In this document: piece after piece, positions 1-12,329 of the stretch
Numbering within the stretch: the stretch's first letter is position 1
Layout of the letters: each line of letters opens with the position of its first letter
From: Arctopsyche grandis
Taxonomy: Eukaryota > Arthropoda > Insecta > Trichoptera > Hydropsychidae
DNA: 64,000 bases
NCBI RefSeq assembly: GCF_051622035.1
Contig: NC_135355.1
Span: forward strand, 39,103,986-39,167,985
Direction: 5' to 3'
Translations under genes and position numbers: made by a program
Notes under the pieces: generated by a model
Seen by the model: the letters and a program-made list of their open reading frames with translations, nothing else
The model's database searches: none
Told to the model about the DNA's origin: nothing

Positions 1-1439
1 GTTTTTTTTCAAATGGACACACTTTTTTTTCTTTTAAATGTTATATTTCAGTTTTATCAATTGGATAAATTCACACTCTATTCTCAATTTTCTCAACACT
101 GTATTAGTTATACATAATAACAAAATATTTTCTAATAGCGATTCTCAAAGTTTTCAAGATTATATTTTTTTTCAATGATGAAATACGTTTACGAAAAAAA
201 AGCGCATACTTAAATTCGTTCGCGGAGCTCGAATAATTTTTTTCGGCTTTTCCCATAATTAAATTATTACATCGTTTACGATTCGCAGAGGCAATTCTCG
301 AAAAAAATAGCTTTTTAAAGTAATTTTAAACATCTCCCGTTCTATGGTTATTGTTGAAAATTACATTGAGCCACAAAAAATCACGTTTTTTAGTTACCAG
401 AGCGGAGACTAACCAATCTTTACTAACTTTGACCCACTGAATTCGAATATGATATTGATTTTTGCTGGTTGGTGATTGTTTACGAGATATGAGCGTTTAA
501 AAAAATGCGCGATTTTTACAGTTTTTTGGCTTTTGCGGTCTTTAACTCAAAACCTAGTATTGCTGTGCTCAAAGTGAGTATTGGAATCAATAGTCAGATG
601 TTTTTCCTATTGATTGTGATATTGTATTGCTTTAAAATACTTATAATTAATTGTCTAGCGAATTTTAAAAGTCAAAAAAATATTTTTTTTACGGATTTTT
701 TCTCCGTGCTATTTTGCATTTATTTGGCAATTTTTTTATTTCACCTCGTTTATAAGGATTGGTTTTCTATTTCAATATTTTTTATTTTTATCTAAACGTA
801 CTAACTCGAGCGGTAATTGCAATTTAAATGCTTTCGTTTTTGTTGCTCAGTGTTATTATAGTCACATTAAAATCTATATGATAGTTTATAGTAATTAAGG
901 CTCATTTCGTTTATCAATAATTTAATAAGGTATATTTTTACTAATTAATATCTTTCGCTTTTGTAAATTCGAAACATACATACATATGTATAACGAATTA
1001 TGTTTACATCTATAACTGTCATCCAGCGCTCATCTGTTCATCTAATGTATAATTTCTTTAATAATATTTTATGCGTATAAAATATTACAAAGACCTTACA
1101 AGAAATTATATATTTTCAAATATTTGGACCGAATGAACGAACTCATTCAAAACGTTTTTTTTTTACTATGAGTGGCAGTTTTATTGCCTAAAGATAAATA
1201 ATACCGCGTCTCATAGGCTAGGCTAGAGATGCTCTGCAAGTCATTTTGATAAAAGAGTTCTCAAAACGACTTTTGACAACTGTTTCTCGAACTACTTTTT
1301 TTCTTGATTGTTTTACATGACATGTTATACATACATACATATGTAAGGTTTTTCAACGGGTTTTTGCGGTATCATAAATTCATGGCCCTCAAATTTGGTT
1401 TCAAATAATGCAATGACGTAAATGATTTTATACCCTTTA

Positions 1440-1837
1440 TCCTTTTATTAAATTCAAATTATTCTGAAAATATTTTTCATCACAGAGTAAATTCCAATAA
1501 CTATTTTGAGGGAAGGTCTTGATTTCAAAAATATTTCGCATTTTAATTTAAGTATTTCATCCTCAACTAGTATTTGGTCTACATCCAAAAATTATTTTAA
1601 TTTGATTGATATTTCTTCTATTTGTATTTCATCATTGAATGGGAATGACATGAATAATATTATATCCTCTATTTTTGAAAAATCTTTAAATCTATCAAAC
1701 ACATTTCGTAACTTATTAGCATATTGATCATATTCATGTGAGCTTCTATCGTAGATATGGCAGCCATATTTTCGAATTTGCATATTTGAGCTGGGCTCGT
1801 AAAAACTGACTTTCGACATTGTATTTTTGGTGATCAA
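1440..1837 (-). pseudogene. hAT-type transposase C-terminal relic (left arm copy)
   Basis: Read on the minus strand, an 81-codon open frame (1837-1592) starts MSKVSFYEPSS from its second Met and ends near FPFNDEIQIEEISIKLK. After a stop the reading continues in another frame with FLDVDQILVEDEILKLK and EIFLKSRP, then in a third frame with NSYWNLLCDEKYFQN. The order FPF..., LDxxxLExEILxLxxDIxLKSR, FWxLVxxEKYPN is what hAT transposases of the SCAND3/GTF2I-repeat type show before their dimerisation domain. Two frame breaks make it a dead fragment. Family assignment rests on my recollection of that pattern, not on a search. Confidence 0.55.
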
Positions 1838-3435
1838 TTTAATATTCTCTATTTCTTCACCTTAATTTTTTCATTATAATCATCTGCTTCCTTTTTTTAC
1901 CATTCATTTGACTAAAAAAATAACTGAACTTAAATAAATTATACAGTTAACATTAAAAAAGGAAAATATATACAAAACGTGTTTAAAGTATTGTCTAACA
2001 TTCGAGAGTTTTTTTTTATAACTTTCTATTGTAGGGAGATATTTTCGTATCACATTTGAGCATTGAAGTAGATACTTCAATGAATTTGAGTCTTAAATGG
2101 TCAGTTTATTGTTCTCAAAAACATACCCAACTAACACCAAACATTCGAGCGAGAATTAACCTACGTAATTATTTTTTTTCCTGTATAACTGTAATCAATT
2201 CGGCTGCGATTTGTGTTTTTTAATTATTATTTAGTCGATCAATAGAGCGACTATCATCGGTTTGTTTGTTAAAAAATGTGGATCAACCGTAATAAATGCT
2301 TATTCCTAATCTTACGAAATTCCAAAATATGTAAAATTTGTATTCAAAGACATTTATTTATTTACATTAAATTAATTTTAGAATTGCTGGTATGTAGTCA
2401 ATTCTAGAAACTCATAAATCGACCCGTTTTATTCGACCTTTTTTAATTTATTCCAATATTATTTTTTCAATATCGTATTCAAATTATTATTAATATTATT
2501 AATATATCACTGATCAAGTGATTTACTTTTACAATTTCTTGCTGGAAATTTGAAATCTGAACCGCTGTATTAGATAAACAGATGAGTGCTGGATGACCGT
2601 TATACATATGTACATATGTAGATGTAAACATGATTCGTTATACACGTACATATGTACATATGTATGTATGTATGTTGCTACTTTACAAAAGCAATAGATA
2701 TTAAAAACCATGTGAACTGTATAATAGGTAAGTAAATACGAAATGAGCCTTAAATAATTTTGCAATCAATCCGTCGATTTTCATTCAGTATTTTTTTTTC
2801 TTCTCGAAGCAGGTTTTACGATTACCTACCAAAACAATGAAATAAATGGTCGGTCCCAAAATTGCAAACATTTTTCAAATGGACACACTTTTTTCTCTTT
2901 TAAATGTTATATTTCAGTTTTATCAATTGGATAAATTCACACCCTATTCTCAATTTTGTACTACACTGTAATAGTTATACATAATTACAAAATATTTTCT
3001 AACAGTGATTCATTCAACATTAGATGATATTTTGGACCGATCCCTTCAGGTACCGATCCCTTCGACAAAAAAAAGGGGAAGAACATAATATTTGATATTT
3101 TTACGATACAATCGTCTTAATGCAATACAATGCCTCTTTGGCCCTTCTGCGAACAAATTCTCTCATTGCCCCGAAAATATAAAAATCGATATTCGTACAA
3201 ATTTACGTAAAAAATATTCGTACAAATTAAATGTTCAAAAATAAAAATATAAATACTTATATAATAGCGCGAATTGCATCGGCTTTCGATGATCTTAAAA
3301 AATATGGGATCAACCGTGTGATTGGTGCTTATTTTTAATCTTACGAAAATCCGAAACGTGTAAAATTTGTAACTCTCAACATTAGATCAATTCTAGAATC
3401 GCCAGTATTTAGTATATTCATCAAATCATAGTATT

Positions 3436-4064
3436 TGTTCCGACCAAGTCTTCATGGTCAGCTTTCGTGGCGTTACGACCAAAGGAGCCGTTTTGGAGGG
3501 AGATCGGCGCCGAGCGCGCGTCCCCGCCTCCTATTCGTTTTCCGCTTCGGTCGAGTGAACATCTCTGTTCGCTACCGAGTTTGTTCCCACCACCGAGTCC
3601 CGATCAGCTCAGCCTGGATCGGCAGACGATACTGGAAGTACAGCTTCAGTATACGTCCGGTGAGAAGTGAGGAAATCCTGGTCTTTCTTCGTCGAAGTCA
3701 GATCACGTAGTCACGTGAGGAGTGAGGTTATCATAACCTCTCGAACACGTGCGCGCTAATTTCACGACGGACTCCCCCCCCCCCTGCTTATTCTCTGTAT
3801 TTATACATATATAAAATACAGTCACCATACAAACAGAATTATAACCTGTTTTCATTACTATTCAATTTCCCGCCTTTGTCCCGTATCACCCTCACTTACG
3901 CACACTGTACGAGAGAGAGAGAGATATACATCGAGCCGAGCCGACAGCAGCAGAGACCAGACCACCGACGACGAAGGAAGGCACCTTGAGGAAACCAGCC
4001 CCGCCCACGCTTACCACGAGCTTCTACGAAACCGACTTCCGGGGTGCTCTCGAGTTGAACATCC
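3436..4064 (+). mobile_element. Truncated BEL/Pao LTR in the left arm
   Basis: It begins TGTTCCGACC and is preceded by GTATT (3431-3435), the complement of the AATAC target duplication of the element at 4386-8597. It runs about 629 bp and breaks off after GAACATCC, 15 bases before the LTR terminus. It carries the same 11-C tract (3774-3784) as the 5' LTR at 7955-8597, while the 3' LTR has 14. It is therefore a copy of the 5' LTR plus its flank, not an independent insertion. Confidence 0.9.
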
Positions 4065-4385
4065 TTTTATTAAATTCAAATTATTCTGAAATGGTTTTCA
4101 TCGTTTTTTCAAAACCTCTCCGATAAAATAAACGTTTTTTATTCCAAAAAAAATGGCAAAGTTTCAAAGCGATCGGAAAAGTTTTAGGAGGTTTGTCCAA
4201 AACTAAGATAAACCTTGTAATTTTCAAATGTTATAATTAGCATGGAAATAATTTTTTCAATGTATGTATGTGTGTGTTGTATGAATGTACATACATATGT
4301 ACATATGTTATTTTGAAAATTTTCAATTTAATATTTATTTTCATTATTCATCAATGAAAAGTAAATCAAAAAACTTTATTAATAC
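4065..4385. other. Spacer between palindrome breakpoint and BEL element
   Basis: AT-rich non-coding DNA. The first 30 bases (from ATCCTTTTATT) match the arm at about 1438-1468, so the breakpoint lies next to sequence that already existed in the arm. A motif ATGGCAAAGTTTCAAAGCGA at about 4153 recurs elsewhere in the window. The stretch ends in AATAC (4381-4385), the target duplication of the retrotransposon. Confidence 0.6.
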
Positions 4386-5031
4386 TGTACAGACTCCAGG
4401 GATGTTCAACTCGAGAGCACCCCGGAAGTCGGTTTCGTAGAAGCTCGTGGTAAGCGTGGGCGGGGCTGGTTTCCTCAAGGTGCCTTCCTTCGTCGTCGGT
4501 GGTCTGGTCTCTGCTGCTGTCGGCTCGGCTCGATGTATATCTCTCTCTCTCTCGTACAGTGTGCGTAAGTGAGGGTGATACGGGACAAAGGCGGGAAATT
4601 GAATAGTAATGAAAACAGGTTATAATTCTGTTTGTATGGTGACTGTATTTTATATATGTATAAATACAGAGAATAAGCAGGGGGGGGGGGGGGAGTCCGT
4701 CGTGAAATTAGCGCGCACGTGTTCGAGAGGTTATGATAACCTCACTCCTCACGTGACTACGTGATCTGACTTCGACGAAGAAAGACCAGGATTTCCTCAC
4801 TTCTCACCGGACGTATACTGAAGCTGTACTTCCAGTATCGTCTGCCGATCCAGGCTGAGCTGATCGGGACTCGGTGGTGGGAACAAACTCGGTAGCGAAC
4901 AGAGATGTTCACTCGACCGAAGCGGAAAACGAATAGGAGGCGGGGACGCGCGCTCGGCGCCGATCTCCCTCCAAAACGGCTCCTTTGGTCGTAACGCCAC
5001 GAAAGCTGACCATAAAGACTTGGTCGGAACA
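4386..5031 (-). repeat. 3' LTR of the BEL/Pao element
   Basis: 646 bp. It is nearly identical to 7955-8597, with a 14-G tract at 4680-4693 against 11 and CATAAAG against CATGAAG near 5010. Confidence 0.92.
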
Positions 5032-5476
5032 TACTCCCCCCGTTGGAAGTCAGAGGATCGAATTCCAAAACAAACAAGAATTAATGGTGCACACGCGACT
5101 AATGAAATACACAAAAACCAAGCAAATAAGCAAAAAAATAACAACAAAATAAAAAACAACACAACAAAATAACCCAGTCAGCAAACAAAATAACATTAGT
5201 CCACCGTCAGTTTCCCATCCTACATAAGCAGCTGACTAAGCCGGCAAGAAACAAACAAAAAATAGACAAACAAACAACCAAAACACCAACAAATAACCAA
5301 CACCAATGCTAGGTAACAATATTGTTCAACCGTTATATGTCCCAATCTATCCTGATAGCTCCATTACAAAGCACCAATCAAACCAACAAGAGAAGCATAA
5401 AAGAAAAGCAACTCAAAAACTTAAGTTAAAACACATAAACTGAATCCACAACACAGATACAAACAACGCGCCAACT
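5032..5476. other. BEL element 3' internal untranslated stretch
   Basis: A-rich on the plus strand (many CAAA/AACA runs), non-coding, lying between the deleted pol remnant and the polypurine tract. No other signal seen. Confidence 0.6.
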
Positions 5477-7777
5477 TTAATGTGGGACGTTATGAACGTT
5501 CGCCACACCGTTGCACAAATTCACTGAGTGCTGCTCGACTGGCAGTCGAGCTACTCGCCGGACTGCTCGCTTGGTGTTGCTGATGGAGGAGTAGTAGGAC
5601 CTACTCCTGTGCCCCTGTCTGCCAGGGGCCGCTGCTGCATGTGCTGGTGTGGTAGCACCCTCGCTCCGGGTTGATCGACCAGATCCTCCTGCTGTTGCGC
5701 AACTAGTGGTGCGCCAACTAGGAACTGGCCAGGAGTTATGGGAGCTGGGTTGGGAAGGTCGAAAGATGTGAGGGTTAAAGGGCGCGGGTACATTGCGCTT
5801 CGGCAAGCGGAATCTTCGTTCCGCGTAAATACGCGATTCGTCCAGGGGACGCGTAACTGTCTTGACTGGACGTCTCGCGCCAAAACAAGATAACGGATCA
5901 CGACCCGTTGTGTGATGGCAATTCCGAGAATCGCTTGAAACTGTGGGCGCTTCTAGAGAGCCGCCCAATATCCAGCCGAAAGCTGTATTCATCATCGCGA
6001 TGCGTCCTCCTCTGTCACCGCGTGACTTGGAGGGAACTAAAATGGTACGTTTGCCATTGCGTAACATCGCATGATAGGCGTCGCTGCCTATCACCATATC
6101 CACTGTACCGGGAATATCGAATGACGGATCGGCAAGGGGGAGATGAAGCGGCAAATGGCTCCGAATCTCGGACACGTTGCGCGATGGAAGTTGATTCGCG
6201 ATCTCGGGCATGATTGCGCAATCGAGATCAACACTGGAGCCCTGATTGGGGATGCGCGGTAGAATTCGAATTACCGCGCCACTAGTAATGGACGTCCTAT
6301 TTGAACCTATTCCTACCAGGTTGACGTCCATCCTTTTCGACTTTAAGGCGAGTCGCCTTCTTAAGTCTTCAGAGATGAGGTTGAGTTCGGAGCCGTTATC
6401 TAACAATGCTCGAACCTTGTGCGAACGCCCATCTCCGCCGCGAACTTGTACTTCCACGGTGGATAACAGGACAGTTCGGGCGTGAGAAGGCGATACGCGT
6501 CTCACCGAGTGTAAAACCAACGATGATTTTACGGGTTTGGCGTTCTCTGATTTCTTGGGGCTCCGATAATGTTTGGCCTTATTTGAAGGCGAAGTTTGGT
6601 ATGGAGTTGAGTCATGTAACATGGTGTGATGGGCATGACCGCATTTGAAGCATCTCTGCTTTGTTTGGCACGCGTGAACTATGTGCCCTGGCCTCAAGCA
6701 GTTGAGACATAGTCGACGTTTTATGGCGTTCGACCTACGCTCATCACCGCTCATTTGGCGGAATGATGGACAGGCTAGCAGAGAATGACTTCCGCTGCAA
6801 CTGATGCAGGAGGGGCGTTCCCTCCTCACATGCAGAACTGCTGCCTTCGGATTCGTAATGGTTCTTGGTCGAGGATTCGACTCGCCTTTTAAGACGAAGT
6901 CGGCATTTGCCATCGATTGGCACTGGCACGTTAGAAAATGCATTATTTTGCTAAACGTGCAGTCTTCATACTTGGGAGTCTGAAGCTCCCATTGCAGAAG
7001 TGTACTCCGGTCGAGTTTTCTGGTGATAAACATCACCAGAATCTCGTTCCAGGTCTCGACCCGGACGCCCAAGTTAACGAGCGCACGTACATGCATGTTG
7101 GCATCATCTATGAGACGACGCAGACTGACGTGATTGTTGCTCACGACTGGCTCGGCTTCAAGCAATGCCTGAAGGTGATACTGAACAACAATTTTTTTGT
7201 TGTTATAGCGTTGATCCAAAATGGACCACGCGCTCGTAAATGAATTTGAAGCTAATTCCAAGCCGTCAACTAAACGTTGGGGCTCTCCTTTTAGGCTTCC
7301 TAGTAAGTATTGGAACCGGACGATTTGCGAACTCTCGCCGGCCATAGCGGCCAAGAAGCGTTGTGAAAAAAGCGGCCAATTTTGGACGTTGCCTTCGAAG
7401 GTGGGCAACTCCAAACGGGGCAATTTTATTGCCGAATTTGATTGCGGTACAGGTGACATTGTGAGGTTAGCGCCATCTAACGGTGAAGCGCTCAATTGCG
7501 GCTCACGCAAATTGATTGCTTCGGTGCATCGCACGAAGGCGGCCATATGCTCCCTATCAAATAGGTCCACGACGGATTCGGAGGCCTGCGCCTCTTCTTG
7601 GTCCAGCTCGTTTATCTGAGCTTGGATCGCTTCGAATTCAGACAGTAATGGTCTGATTGTTTCGAGCCTGATTCTGAGCTCGAAGATGCTCAGATCGTCC
7701 CCCAATTGATTCGCGTTTCTCGTTAACCGAGCGCGAATTCTTTTCCGCGTATTTTTAAGCGTACTCAAAGACGCCAT
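5477..7777 (-). pseudogene. BEL/Pao gag-protease with deleted pol
   Basis: A 766-codon open frame. Residues about 118-270 match the gag-like DUF1759 domain of BEL/Pao polyproteins (LPTFEGNVQNWPLF). Three zinc knuckles follow: C324/C327/H331/C336, C357/C360/H365/C370 and C376/C379 with later His. Residues about 435-605 form the DUF1758 retroviral-type aspartic protease, with the catalytic D460 in ALLDNGSELNLIS. The family pattern ends near GWILGG at 601-606; the rest is a foreign frame. In another frame (5901-5551) a piece reading PAPITPGQFLVGAPL matches the C-terminal end of BEL integrases. A deletion thus joins the protease to the end of pol. Gag could still be made, but the copy cannot move by itself. 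Confidence 0.85.
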
Positions 7778-7954
7778 TATTGAAATGCGACGAAATCAAA
7801 CAAAGGAAAAAATGGACGCGGGAAAAAACAAAATGGACGTTGACGACCAAAAAAATAGCAACAACAACAGAAAAATGCTAATTACGACCAACCTGGATTC
7901 GACGACGTTGACAGACCAGCTCTGGAAGAAATCCGGCTCTTTCGAAGGACCAAA

Positions 7955-8597
7955 TGTACAGACTCCAGGGATGTTCAACTCGAGAGCACCCCGGAAGTCG
8001 GTTTCGTAGAAGCTCGTGGTAAGCGTGGGCGGGGCTGGTTTCCTCAAGGTGCCTTCCTTCGTCGTCGGTGGTCTGGTCTCTGCTGCTGTCGGCTCGGCTC
8101 GATGTATATCTCTCTCTCTCTCGTACAGTGTGCGTAAGTGAGGGTGATACGGGACAAAGGCGGGAAATTGAATAGTAATGAAAACAGGTTATAATTCTGT
8201 TTGTATGGTGACTGTATTTTATATATGTATAAATACAGAGAATAAGCAGGGGGGGGGGGAGTCCGTCGTGAAATTAGCGCGCACGTGTTCGAGAGGTTAT
8301 GATAACCTCACTCCTCACGTGACTACGTGATCTGACTTCGACGAAGAAAGACCAGGATTTCCTCACTTCTCACCGGACGTATACTGAAGCTGTACTTCCA
8401 GTATCGTCTGCCGATCCAGGCTGAGCTGATCGGGACTCGGTGGTGGGAACAAACTCGGTAGCGAACAGAGATGTTCACTCGACCGAAGCGGAAAACGAAT
8501 AGGAGGCGGGGACGCGCGCTCGGCGCCGATCTCCCTCCAAAACGGCTCCTTTGGTCGTAACGCCACGAAAGCTGACCATGAAGACTTGGTCGGAACA
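7955..8597 (-). repeat. 5' LTR of the BEL/Pao element
   Basis: 643 bp. It runs TGTTCCGACC to TGTACA on the minus strand. All but its last 14 bases are included in the right palindrome arm. It should carry the element's promoter and primes the short internal region that follows. Confidence 0.92.
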
Positions 8598-11500
8598 AAT
8601 ACTATGATTTGATGAATATACTAAATACTGGCGATTCTAGAATTGATCTAATGTTGAGAGTTACAAATTTTACACGTTTCGGATTTTCGTAAGATTAAAA
8701 ATAAGCACCAATCACACGGTTGATCCCATATTTTTTAAGATCATCGAAAGCCGATGCAATTCGCGCTATTATATAAGTATTTATATTTTTATTTTTGAAC
8801 ATTTAATTTGTACGAATATTTTTTACGTAAATTTGTACGAATATCGATTTTTATATTTTCGGGGCAATGAGAGAATTTGTTCGCAGAAGGGCCAAAGAGG
8901 CATTGTATTGCATTAAGACGATTGTATCGTAAAAATATCAAATATTATGTTCTTCCCCTTTTTTTTGTCGAAGGGATCGGTACCTGAAGGGATCGGTCCA
9001 AAATATCATCTAATGTTGAATGAATCACTGTTAGAAAATATTTTGTAATTATGTATAACTATTACAGTGTAGTACAAAATTGAGAATAGGGTGTGAATTT
9101 ATCCAATTGATAAAACTGAAATATAACATTTAAAAGAGAAAAAAGTGTGTCCATTTGAAAAATGTTTGCAATTTTGGGACCGACCATTTATTTCATTGTT
9201 TTGGTAGGTAATCGTAAAACCTGCTTCGAGAAGAAAAAAAAATACTGAATGAAAATCGACGGATTGATTGCAAAATTATTTAAGGCTCATTTCGTATTTA
9301 CTTACCTATTATACAGTTCACATGGTTTTTAATATCTATTGCTTTTGTAAAGTAGCAACATACATACATACATATGTACATATGTACGTGTATAACGAAT
9401 CATGTTTACATCTACATATGTACATATGTATAACGGTCATCCAGCACTCATCTGTTTATCTAATACAGCGGTTCAGATTTCAAATTTCCAGCAAGAAATT
9501 GTAAAAGTAAATCACTTGATCAGTGATATATTAATAATATTAATAATAATTTGAATACGATATTGAAAAAATAATATTGGAATAAATTAAAAAAGGTCGA
9601 ATAAAACGGGTCGATTTATGAGTTTCTAGAATTGACTACATACCAGCAATTCTAAAATTAATTTAATGTAAATAAATAAATGTCTTTGAATACAAATTTT
9701 ACATATTTTGGAATTTCGTAAGATTAGGAATAAGCATTTATTACGGTTGATCCACATTTTTTAACAAACAAACCGATGATAGTCGCTCTATTGATCGACT
9801 AAATAATAATTAAAAAACACAAATCGCAGCCGAATTGATTACAGTTATACAGGAAAAAAAATAATTACGTAGGTTAATTCTCGCTCGAATGTTTGGTGTT
9901 AGTTGGGTATGTTTTTGAGAACAATAAACTGACCATTTAAGACTCAAATTCATTGAAGTATCTACTTCAATGCTCAAATGTGATACGAAAATATCTCCCT
10001 ACAATAGAAAGTTATAAAAAAAAACTCTCGAATGTTAGACAATACTTTAAACACGTTTTGTATATATTTTCCTTTTTTAATGTTAACTGTATAATTTATT
10101 TAAGTTCAGTTATTTTTTTAGTCAAATGAATGGTAAAAAAAGGAAGCAGATGATTATAATGAAAAAATTAAGGTGAAGAAATAGAGAATATTAAATTGAT
10201 CACCAAAAATACAATGTCGAAAGTCAGTTTTTACGAGCCCAGCTCAAATATGCAAATTCGAAAATATGGCTGCCATATCTACGATAGAAGCTCACATGAA
10301 TATGATCAATATGCTAATAAGTTACGAAATGTGTTTGATAGATTTAAAGATTTTTCAAAAATAGAGGATATAATATTATTCATGTCATTCCCATTCAATG
10401 ATGAAATACAAATAGAAGAAATATCAATCAAATTAAAATAATTTTTGGATGTAGACCAAATACTAGTTGAGGATGAAATACTTAAATTAAAATGCGAAAT
10501 ATTTTTGAAATCAAGACCTTCCCTCAAAATAGTTATTGGAATTTACTCTGTGATGAAAAATATTTTCAGAATAATTTGAATTTAATAAAAGGATAAAGGG
10601 TATAAAATCATTTACGTCATTGCATTATTTGAAACCAAATTTGAGGGCCATGAATTTATGATACCGCAAAAACCCGTTGAAAAACCTTACATATGTATGT
10701 ATGTATAACATGTCATGTAAAACAATCAAGAAAAAAAGTAGTTCGAGAAACAGTTGTCAAAAGTCGTTTTGAGAACTCTTTTATCAAAATGACTTGCAGA
10801 GCATCTCTAGCCTAGCCTATGAGACGCGGTATTATTTATCTTTAGGCAATAAAACTGCCACTCATAGTAAAAAAAAAACGTTTTGAATGAGTTCGTTCAT
10901 TCGGTCCAAATATTTGAAAATATATAATTTCTTGTAAGGTCTTTGTAATATTTTATACGCATAAAATATTATTAAAGAAATTATACATTAGATGAACAGA
11001 TGAGCGCTGGATGACAGTTATAGATGTAAACATAATTCGTTATACATATGTATGTATGTTTCGAATTTACAAAAGCGAAAGATATTAATTAGTAAAAATA
11101 TACCTTATTAAATTATTGATAAACGAAATGAGCCTTAATTACTATAAACTATCATATAGATTTTAATGTGACTATAATAACACTGAGCAACAAAAACGAA
11201 AGCATTTAAATTGCAATTACCGCTCGAGTTAGTACGTTTAGATAAAAATAAAAAATATTGAAATAGAAAACCAATCCTTATAAACGAGGTGAAATAAAAA
11301 AATTGCCAAATAAATGCAAAATAGCACGGAGAAAAAATCCGTAAAAAAAATATTTTTTTGACTTTTAAAATTCGCTAGACAATTAATTATAAGTATTTTA
11401 AAGCAATGCAATATCACAATCAATAGGAAAAACATCTGACTATTGATTCCAATACTCACTTTGAGCACAGCAATACTAGGTTTTGAGTTAAAGACCGCAA

Positions 11501-12032
11501 AAGCCAAAAAACTGTAAAAATCGCGCATTTTTTTAAACGCTCATATCTCGTAAACAATCACCAACCAGCAAAAATCAATATCATATTCGAATTCAGTGGG
11601 TCAAAGTTAGTAAAGATTGGTTAGTCTCCGCTCTGGTAACTAAAAAACGTGATTTTTTGTGGCTCAATGTAATTTTCAACAATAACCATAGAACGGGAGA
11701 TGTTTAAAATTACTTTAAAAAGCTATTTTTTTCGAGAATTGCCTCTGCGAATCGTAAACGATGTAATAATTTAATTATGGGAAAAGCCGAAAAAAATTAT
11801 TCGAGCTCCGCGAACGAATTTAAGTATGCGCTTTTTTTTCGTAAACGTATTTCATCATTGAAAAAAAATATAATCTTGAAAACTTTGAGAATCGCTATTA
11901 GAAAATATTTTGTTATTATGTATAACTAATACAGTGTTGAGAAAATTGAGAATAGAGTGTGAATTTATCCAATTGATAAAACTGAAATATAACATTTAAA
12001 AGAAAAAAAAGTGTGTCCATTTGAAAAAAAAC
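7969..12032. repeat. Right arm of the giant inverted repeat
   Basis: This is the reverse complement of 1-4064 with one detected substitution. It includes nearly all of the 5' LTR of the BEL/Pao element (up to 8597), the element's target duplication, and 3.4 kb of flank. The boundary at 12032 coincides with window base 1 on the other arm, so the outer breakpoint is not observed. Near identity over 4 kb means a very recent duplication, ongoing gene conversion, or an assembly artefact. Confidence 0.95.
10196..10590 (+). pseudogene. hAT-type transposase C-terminal relic (right arm copy)
   Basis: This is the mirror copy of the relic at 1440-1837, with the same open frame (10196-10441) and the same two frame breaks. 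Because both arms carry identical lesions, the decay happened before the inverted duplication. There are no recognisable hAT terminal repeats around it. Confidence 0.55.
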
Positions 12033-12320
12033 TAAAAGCACTGCGCGAAAGATTCAATCGATCATTTTTCTTTTATATTATTTTGGAGAATATGTAGGTA
12101 CATATGATTTGTCATCTTACAATTATTTTTTGTGAAAAGGTGCTACACATGTATTTATAAAAGTACGTTTAATATAAAATTCCAGCAAATGTAATATAAT
12201 ATAGCGAAAAAGATTAATAGTATGATTCGTGTTGTTACGAAAAATTGGTAAAACTGAAACGAAAAATAAAGCGGTATAAAGCATATGTATGTAGGTAGAA
12301 TATTTGTCAGTGCATCGGAA
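12033..12320. other. AT-rich DNA outside the palindrome
   Basis: Unique-looking AT-rich sequence with no open frame or repeat that I recognise. Confidence 0.5.
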
Positions 12321-12329
12321 ATTCCTATA

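Larger units (their letters stand above)
1..4064. repeat. Left arm of a giant inverted repeat (palindrome)
   Basis: Every position x in this arm that I compared matches the reverse complement of position 12033-x, up to 4064/7969, without insertions or deletions. The only difference I found is 625 (T) against 11408. Homology stops at 4065 against 7968. The arm is AT-rich non-coding DNA up to 3435, followed by a truncated BEL/Pao LTR. It contains older internal repeats: 1-160 recurs at about 2876-3012, 2278-2420 recurs at 3303-3430, and about 897-1053 recurs inverted at 2577-2760. The arm begins at the window edge, so it may extend outside. Confidence 0.95.
4386..8597 (-). mobile_element. BEL/Pao LTR retrotransposon, internally deleted
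   Basis: A 4.2-kb element on the minus strand with complete ends. It has LTRs at 7955-8597 (5') and 4386-5031 (3'), each starting TGT and ending ACA on either strand, and a 5-bp target duplication AATAC at 4381-4385 and 8598-8602. A polypurine tract (GGGGGGAGTA on the minus strand, about 5032-5041) abuts the 3' LTR, and a primer-binding region (TTTGGTCCTTCGA) abuts the 5' LTR. The LTRs differ by one substitution and a homopolymer length (14 against 11 G), so insertion is recent. The internal part is only 2.9 kb against the 4-6 kb usual for the family: gag and protease are present, while reverse transcriptase, RNase H and most of integrase are missing. Confidence 0.92.

Noticed and set aside
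505-795. 96-codon hydrophobic open frame in the left arm (mirrored at 11238-11528)
   Set aside because: AT-rich, Phe/Ile/Leu-only composition typical of translated poly-T DNA; no motif. Its presence in both arms merely reflects the palindrome.
2529-2765. 78-codon frame mirrored at 9268-9504
   Set aside because: Mostly a translation of the (CATA)n tract (HTYVHMYV); no coding signal.
3435-3710. 91-106-codon frames inside the BEL LTR, repeated at 4757-5077 and 8323-8598
   Set aside because: They lie within LTR sequence and share the repeat's identity; LTR regions are not coding in this family.
5908-7619. Several plus-strand frames of 80-130 codons
   Set aside because: Antisense shadows of the BEL gag frame.
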